64,000 bases of DNA from positions 62,001-126,000 of the forward strand of contig JAIUNY010000007.1 of assembly GCA_020161505.1 (NCBI GenBank), read 5' to 3'. This stretch comes from Armatimonadota bacterium (lineage in GTDB: Bacteria > Armatimonadota > Fimbriimonadia > Fimbriimonadales > Fimbriimonadaceae). The notes under the pieces are model-generated. The model searched no databases. It saw nothing but the letters and a program-made list of their open reading frames with translations, and was not told the origin of the DNA. Positions 59,908 to 64,000 of the stretch are shown here, in pieces. Numbering within the stretch: the stretch's first letter is position 1; each line of letters begins with the position of its first letter. The position numbers were made by a program, and so were the translations under genes.

Positions 59908-60666
59908 GTGATCCAGCGAAACCTGACCTATGACCCCGCCCTGAGGGCACGGCAATTCGACTTCATGCGCCCGGCAGGAAACGCCACCGTTCCCTTGGTT
60001 GTGCTCATCCACGGCGGCGGCTGGATCAGTGGCGACCGATCGACGTTTGAATCCGAACTTCCCTACTTTGTCGAGCAAGGTCTGGCCTGCGCCACCATCA
60101 GCTACCGACTCGCCCCGCTTTATCCCTTCCCCGCTGCCGTCAGCGACGTACTCGCGTTCATCCGCTATGCCCGAGAAAATGCGGCCGAACTCGGGATCGA
60201 TCCAAACGGCATCATCGCGATGGGCAATAGCGCAGGCGGACACCTCGCCTGCATGGCCGGGCTGTGCACACACGATCCCGCGAAGGGCGATCCCGCCGAG
60301 CGAGCGAATGGAGTCGTCAGCGTCTGCGCGATCACCGATCTCCGCGATCCCGACACGAATCACTTCCCCATTGCCGCCTCGTTCCTGGAGCAATTCATGG
60401 GAGGTTGGTACGGAGGTGCCGAAGAGAAATGGGCACTTGCCAGCCCGATGAGCCATATCCATGAGGGCGCACCGCCATTTCTGATCTTCCACGGCACCGA
60501 GGACTCCATTGTCCCCACCGCGCAGAGCCAATCTCTGTACGCCTCACTCTGCCAGGCCGGGGTGCCCGCGGAACTCCACATCCTGGAGGGCGAAGAGCAC
60601 GGATTCACCTACGAAGCCTGGATGAAGATGCGGGAGATGGCGGCAGAATTCGCCCGGACGGTTTGA
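59908..60666 (+). CDS. Alpha/beta hydrolase, carboxylesterase/lipase type
   Basis: A 252-residue esterase of the hormone-sensitive lipase group. Oxyanion-hole motif '[11 protein letters not shown]', nucleophile Ser in '[11 protein letters not shown]', Asp in '[10 protein letters not shown]' and His in '[11 protein letters not shown]'. The substrate is probably a small ester. GTG start with TACACT seven bases upstream. The threonine aldolase gene follows after four bases. Confidence 0.9.
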   Translation: MIQRNLTYDPALRARQFDFMRPAGNATVPLVVLIHGGGWISGDRSTFESELPYFVEQGLACATISYRLAPLYPFPAAVSDVLAFIRYARENAAELGIDPNGIIAMGNSAGGHLACMAGLCTHDPAKGDPAERANGVVSVCAITDLRDPDTNHFPIAASFLEQFMGGWYGGAEEKWALASPMSHIHEGAPPFLIFHGTEDSIVPTAQSQSLYASLCQAGVPAELHILEGEEHGFTYEAWMKMREMAAEFARTV

Positions 60667-60670
60667 AATC

Positions 60671-61693
60671 ATGAGCACACGCGTGGATCTTCGCAGCGAC
60701 ACCGTCACCCGACCCTCTCCAGAAATGAGAGAGGCGATGATGTCCGCCAAACTCGGCGATGATGTCCTCGGCGATGACCCGACGGTGCAAGAGCTTGAAG
60801 CCCGGTGCATCGGCCTGACCGGTCACGAAGCCGCCGTCTTTGTGCCGAGCGGCACCATGGGCAATCAGATCGGAATTGCCAGCCAAACGCAGCCCGGCGA
60901 CTCGATTTTGGTCGAAGACGATGCCCACATTCTTTACTATGAAGTCGGGGCGCTCGCCGTCTTGAACGGGCTGACCGTGCGCTCGATGCCAAGCACTTTC
61001 GGGGTTGTGGATCCGGCGAGCCTCGCCTCGCGAAAGCTGACAGCTTCGCTCCATACACCCGGCACAACCCTGGTCTGCCTCGAAAACACCCACAACCGGC
61101 ACGGAGGCACCATCACCTCACCGGAGATTCATGCTGAAACCGCCCAAGTAGCGCACGACTTGGGTCTGAAGGTTCACATGGACGGGGCGCGTTTGTGGAA
61201 CGCCGCCAGCGCTCTCGGCCTCCCCATTCACGCCTTTACTCAGCACGTGGACTCGGTGAGCCTGTGCTTCAGTAAGGGGCTGGGCGCGCCGGTCGGATCC
61301 GTCCTGTGCGGCGGAGCCGAGCACATCGAGCGAGCGCGCATTTGGCGAAAACGTCTGGGCGGAGGCATGAGGCAATCGGGATTGCTTGCCGCCGCGTGCC
61401 TCTATGCGGTCGATCACCAGTTCAAAGACCTCCAGCACGATCACCGTCGCGCGAAGATTCTCTCGGACGCCATCAACGGCCTGAATGGCCTTACTTCCCC
61501 GGCTCCGCAAACGAATATCGTGATGGTCGATACCGACGATTCGGCCGAGAGTTGGGTCGCGAAACTCGCCGACGAAGGAGTCGATTGCTTCCCGTTTGGG
61601 CCTCACCGGCTTCGCTTGGTGTTCCACCGGGATGTCAGCGATACAGGGCTAGAAATCGCAATTCGGGCCTTCCGGAAACTCGCGAGTAGCTGA
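60671..61693 (+). CDS. ltaE: Low-specificity L-threonine aldolase
   Basis: A 340-residue PLP enzyme that splits threonine into glycine and acetaldehyde. '[33 protein letters not shown]' at the start is highly typical; '[12 protein letters not shown]', '[13 protein letters not shown]' and the PLP lysine in '[18 protein letters not shown]' follow. It is co-transcribed with the upstream esterase. Its stop lies three bases from that of the convergent nuclease gene. Confidence 0.95.
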   Translation: MSTRVDLRSDTVTRPSPEMREAMMSAKLGDDVLGDDPTVQELEARCIGLTGHEAAVFVPSGTMGNQIGIASQTQPGDSILVEDDAHILYYEVGALAVLNGLTVRSMPSTFGVVDPASLASRKLTASLHTPGTTLVCLENTHNRHGGTITSPEIHAETAQVAHDLGLKVHMDGARLWNAASALGLPIHAFTQHVDSVSLCFSKGLGAPVGSVLCGGAEHIERARIWRKRLGGGMRQSGLLAAACLYAVDHQFKDLQHDHRRAKILSDAINGLNGLTSPAPQTNIVMVDTDDSAESWVAKLADEGVDCFPFGPHRLRLVFHRDVSDTGLEIAIRAFRKLASS

Positions 61694-61696
61694 GCC

Positions 61697-62455
61697 TTAC
61701 ACAAACAGGGAGCCGCGCCCGAGTGCCTGCAGACTCCGATCGTAGGTGACCTGGGCGAGGTGCTCAAGGTTCACGACATCTTCCCGGTTGTATTCGGTGA
61801 GGATCCGCAAGGCGTCGGCATCGCCCCGCAAGTGCTCCCTCCAGAGCCGGATTGCATCCAGACCCGTGAGCCCGTCTGTTTCGTCGCTCCTGGAGAGGCC
61901 GAGCTGGCGCTCGATCTTCTTGAGGCCACCGCGGATTCCCAGTCGCTTGAGCGAGAAGCACAGGTCGAGGTGGATTTGGTCAAAGGGAGTACGCGGGAAT
62001 GCACGTTGCAGCATCGGCACGTCGAATCCAAGCCCAAAAAAGGTGACAATCATGCCCGCCTCGCTCAGCATGTCCGGGAAGTTGGCGAGATCGTTGCCCT
62101 TCGTCAGAGCGGTGAAGGTTGTGCCGTCGTACAGCCCGATCATGGTGACGGCATCGCCTTCCCGTCCTCCATCGGTCTCGATATCGAGATAGAGGATTCG
62201 ATCTCGGAATTCGGGCCAAGCACGCCAAGCTTCCTTCGACCCTAACGCCCTCCAGAAGAACTGATGATCCTTTTCTTCCAGAGCCGTCACCGACTTTTCC
62301 ACGGTGTGAATGGCGCGCTCGCGGTCGGCGGTACCGATCTCAAACTCAGCTGGTCGGTCGAGAAAGGTCAGCCAAGAATCACACCCCTGCTCCCACAAAG
62401 ACTGCTCCATCCGCGACCCGATGCCGGGCACATGACAGAACGTCTTTTGCAGCAC
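61697..62455 (-). CDS. RNase H-like nuclease, YprB type
   Basis: A 252-residue protein. An N-terminal helix-hairpin-helix stretch ('FCHVPGIGSRMEQSLWEQGC') precedes a DnaQ/RNase H-like fold with acidic motif 'YLDIETDGG', 'VTFFGLGFDVPML', 'HLDLCFSLKRLGIRGGLKKIERQLGL' and the final 'YNREDVVNLEHLAQ'. It is probably a 3'-5' exonuclease of the YprB family. GTG start. The gene follows the LptC-like exported protein gene by 24 bp. Confidence 0.85.
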   Translation of the reverse strand: MLQKTFCHVPGIGSRMEQSLWEQGCDSWLTFLDRPAEFEIGTADRERAIHTVEKSVTALEEKDHQFFWRALGSKEAWRAWPEFRDRILYLDIETDGGREGDAVTMIGLYDGTTFTALTKGNDLANFPDMLSEAGMIVTFFGLGFDVPMLQRAFPRTPFDQIHLDLCFSLKRLGIRGGLKKIERQLGLSRSDETDGLTGLDAIRLWREHLRGDADALRILTEYNREDVVNLEHLAQVTYDRSLQALGRGSLFV

Positions 62456-62479
62456 GAGTTCTTCAGCGGCTCCCAGAAA

Positions 62480-63046
62480 TCACTCGCCGCCGAGGGAATC
62501 GCTCTTCCGACCCTGCGGGACGATGGATTGATCCGCACCGGTGCGTTGTTGCGGCAGCGTCAGAGTAAAGACGCTGGAACTGGGGAACGGCAGTTTTTCA
62601 GCCGGGTTGTCGTACCAGTAGTCCCCGGTCTGCATGTTGCGATCAAACTCGCCTGAAATCCGCATGAATCCACGGCCGTACCAAACCGTGCGCATGTCCG
62701 AGCCGAACCATTGAATGGCGCGCCACTTGCCGGTAAAGACCACCGTAGCTTGCCCGGTATAGACTATTCGGTCCATGCCCTCGTACTCCTTTCGCAGCTT
62801 GCCGGAAACGATGTCCATCTTGCCATCGAGCTTGCTGACGAGCAGCGTTCCCTTGAAAGTGGTCTCGAGTCGGCCTTGCCCATCAATGCTTCGGAAGCTC
62901 CCCAAGTTGCTCTGAAGGTGCATCGTGCCGAACTCTTCCTTGCCTGTGACACCCGCTCGCTGTGCTTGCGTCGCCGGCTGTGCGACCAGGTATGTCGCAA
63001 CGGCAAGGGCTCCCACGGCCAGGCTGATTCGAGCAAACTTTTTCAT
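62480..63046 (-). CDS. Exported protein of unknown function
   Basis: A 188-residue protein with a signal peptide (MKKFARISLAVGALAVATYLVAQ). The body is beta-rich and has a repeating pattern of strands ('LETTFKGTLLVSKLDGKMDIVSGKLRKEYEG', 'ATVVFTGKWRAIQWFGSDMRTVWYG') similar in style to LptA/OstA-like stacked beta folds. The tail is Ser/Gln-rich. It shares a transcript with the YprB-like gene. No certain family. Confidence 0.6.
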   Translation of the reverse strand: MKKFARISLAVGALAVATYLVAQPATQAQRAGVTGKEEFGTMHLQSNLGSFRSIDGQGRLETTFKGTLLVSKLDGKMDIVSGKLRKEYEGMDRIVYTGQATVVFTGKWRAIQWFGSDMRTVWYGRGFMRISGEFDRNMQTGDYWYDNPAEKLPFPSSSVFTLTLPQQRTGADQSIVPQGRKSDSLGGE

Positions 63047-63331
63047 AAAACCTTCTCTGCGATTGAGACGAAAATGACCCCGAGATTTTACTCCAGAAGG
63101 CCGTCATTCCTCTACGTCTGGGCCCGCGCGAGGGGGCTTCTCTCTCAAACGCAGTCCGCTCGCGACGAGTTCCCACGTTCCGCTAGCGGGTTCTCAACGA
63201 GGGCTCCAGGGAGCGATCACCCCGACACTCAACTCGCGTCCTGATGAAGAAATGGCCTCTATAGCTGTCGTAACGTCCCAGCAAACTACTTTTTGCCAGA
63301 AGATTTCTCGCGTACAATGCACGGAATCAAG
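63047..63331. other. Divergent intergenic region before ccmE
   Basis: 285 bp upstream of the exported-protein gene (minus) and ccmE (plus). The plus strand has TACAAT at 63313-63318, 13 bases before the ccmE ATG. No gene is seen. Confidence 0.5.
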
Positions 63332-63736
63332 ATGAAGATTCGCCCTCTGCTCGGTGCGGCCGTTTCTGTTTCGGTTTTGTGCGGCGTCGCGATGATGATG
63401 CTCTCCAATGCCAGCCCCTATGTTACCGCCGCTCAGGCCAAGACAACGAAGGGCAACAACCTCCACCTCCAAGGCGATTTGATCAAGGAATCGGTGAAGG
63501 TGGATCACCAAAACATGCAGGTGAGCTTTACGATCAAGGACGACGAAGGGCAAATGCTTGACGTCGTTCACAAGGGTCTGCCCCCTGCCAACATGGGCGA
63601 TGCAACTCGTGTGGTGGCCGTCGGTGGAATGCAAGGCGGCACATTCACCTCCCACAAGCTCATCACCAAATGCCCGAGCAAATATGAGAGCGAGCCGGGC
63701 AAGCACCCCGAGTCGGTGAAGATCGACCAATCATGA
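63332..63736 (+). CDS. ccmE: Cytochrome c maturation protein CcmE, CxxxY type
   Basis: A 134-residue membrane-anchored heme chaperone. One N-terminal helix (about 6-24), then the OB-fold ('LHLQGDLIKESVKVDHQNMQVSFTIKDDEG', 'LPPANMGDATRVVAVGGM'). The usual heme-binding His of the HxxxY motif is replaced by Cys114 with Tyr118 ('KCPSKYES'), the variant known from archaea and some Desulfovibrio. ATG 63332 is chosen since the ATG at 63317 lies inside the -10 box. Stop overlaps ccmF (ATGA). Confidence 0.85.
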   Translation: MKIRPLLGAAVSVSVLCGVAMMMLSNASPYVTAAQAKTTKGNNLHLQGDLIKESVKVDHQNMQVSFTIKDDEGQMLDVVHKGLPPANMGDATRVVAVGGMQGGTFTSHKLITKCPSKYESEPGKHPESVKIDQS

Positions 63737-64000
63737 ACCCACAGCCTCTTCTGCCGATTGGCTCCCTCACCGGCCTGGGGATGCTCGGCATGGTGCTCAT
63801 CGGAGCCGCCGGACTGCTCAGCCTTGCTGCCGTCTTCGGAAGCTTTAAGAATTGGGATGTCAAGCAAACCGGCCGCCTGCTGATCGCAGGGTCGGTCAGC
63901 TTCTTTGGCGCGTTCGCGATCCTGATGACTCTGTTCATCACGAATCAGTTCCAGTTCCGATACGTGTGGCGACACTCCGCCCTCGACCACGAGATGAGCT
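63733..64000 (+). CDS. ccmF: Heme lyase subunit CcmF, 3' truncated
   Basis: The first 89 codons of a membrane protein that runs off the window. Two membrane helices (about 12-38 and 48-72) and the conserved 'NQFQFRYVWRHSALDHEMS' fit the N-terminus of CcmF/CcsA-type cytochrome c synthases, where a similar 'YVxxHS' segment leads into the WWD domain. It overlaps ccmE by four bases, as expected for a ccm operon. Confidence 0.85.
   Translation, partial: MNPQPLLPIGSLTGLGMLGMVLIGAAGLLSLAAVFGSFKNWDVKQTGRLLIAGSVSFFGAFAILMTLFITNQFQFRYVWRHSALDHEMS

Overview
The window is bacterial chromosome, GC-rich and densely packed, from what looks like an Armatimonadota (Fimbriimonadia-type) bacterium. The clues are a DUF1559-like pseudopilin with a typical N-terminal methylation motif, a PEP-CTERM protein, many small lipoproteins, a futalosine-pathway menaquinone gene, and a diderm-style set of secreted hydrolases. 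The assignment rests on recalled family resemblance; no 16S gene is present. No insertion sequence, prophage, rRNA or CRISPR array was seen.

Layout. 1-4.0 kb: a 5'-truncated DnaE2-like polymerase, a YHS-like lipoprotein and a PEP-CTERM protein. 4.2-6.8 kb: an aminotransferase, mqnE and tRNA-Arg(GCG). 6.9-9.2 kb: an ECF sigma factor fused to a membrane segment and an outer domain, next to a gene encoding the same outer domain on its own. 9.2-12.5 kb: a sugar-use cluster (LacI regulator, pseudopilin, GH144-like hydrolase). 12.8-15.5 kb: flhA and a DUF899 protein. 15.6-22.6 kb: sialate O-acetylesterase, GH20 hexosaminidase and a beta-propeller phosphoesterase lipoprotein. 22.6-27.7 kb: housekeeping genes (ferredoxin, apt, OB-fold protein, rph, rdgB), a two-DTG protease with PDZ, a family 5 UDG and a zinc ribbon protein. 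27.8-31.5 kb: an AT-richer patch with an XRE regulator and unrecognised secreted proteins, one apparently frameshifted, around rplJ-rplL. 31.5-38.3 kb: EVE protein, LuxR-type regulator, Gly/Ser-rich secreted protein, group III truncated haemoglobin, tRNA-Arg(TCG), TlpA-like thioredoxin, TIM-barrel isomerase and DUF192. 38.5-41.8 kb: nusA-ylxR-infB. 41.8-43.3 kb: three related small lipoproteins. 43.4-49.3 kb: sepF, yggS, trpE, yjbQ-like, VOC, amidase and pruA. 49.4-50.0 kb: a thioredoxin-like lipoprotein with an in-frame TGA. 50.1-57.6 kb: acyl-ACP desaturase, a Cys/His peptidase-like protein, an NtrC-type regulator without a DNA-binding domain and its kinase, an SLH-like protein, mreB and murA. 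57.6-64 kb: a terminator-ended leader RNA before an HNH gene, SARP-like regulator, esterase, ltaE, YprB-like nuclease, ccmE and a truncated ccmF.

The most interesting observations are: (1) a probable selenoprotein with a CPTU motif and a bSECIS-like hairpin directly after the TGA; (2) a membrane-anchored sigma factor whose outer domain is duplicated as a separate exported protein next door; (3) a repeated promoter layout in which a -10 box sits 6-7 nt before the start codon, implying many leaderless mRNAs; (4) two Arg tRNAs, GCG and TCG, that suggest decoding of the CGN box without inosine; (5) a clear ylxR gene between nusA and infB with no ATG, GTG or TTG start; (6) an NtrC-type activator that ends right after its AAA+ domain.
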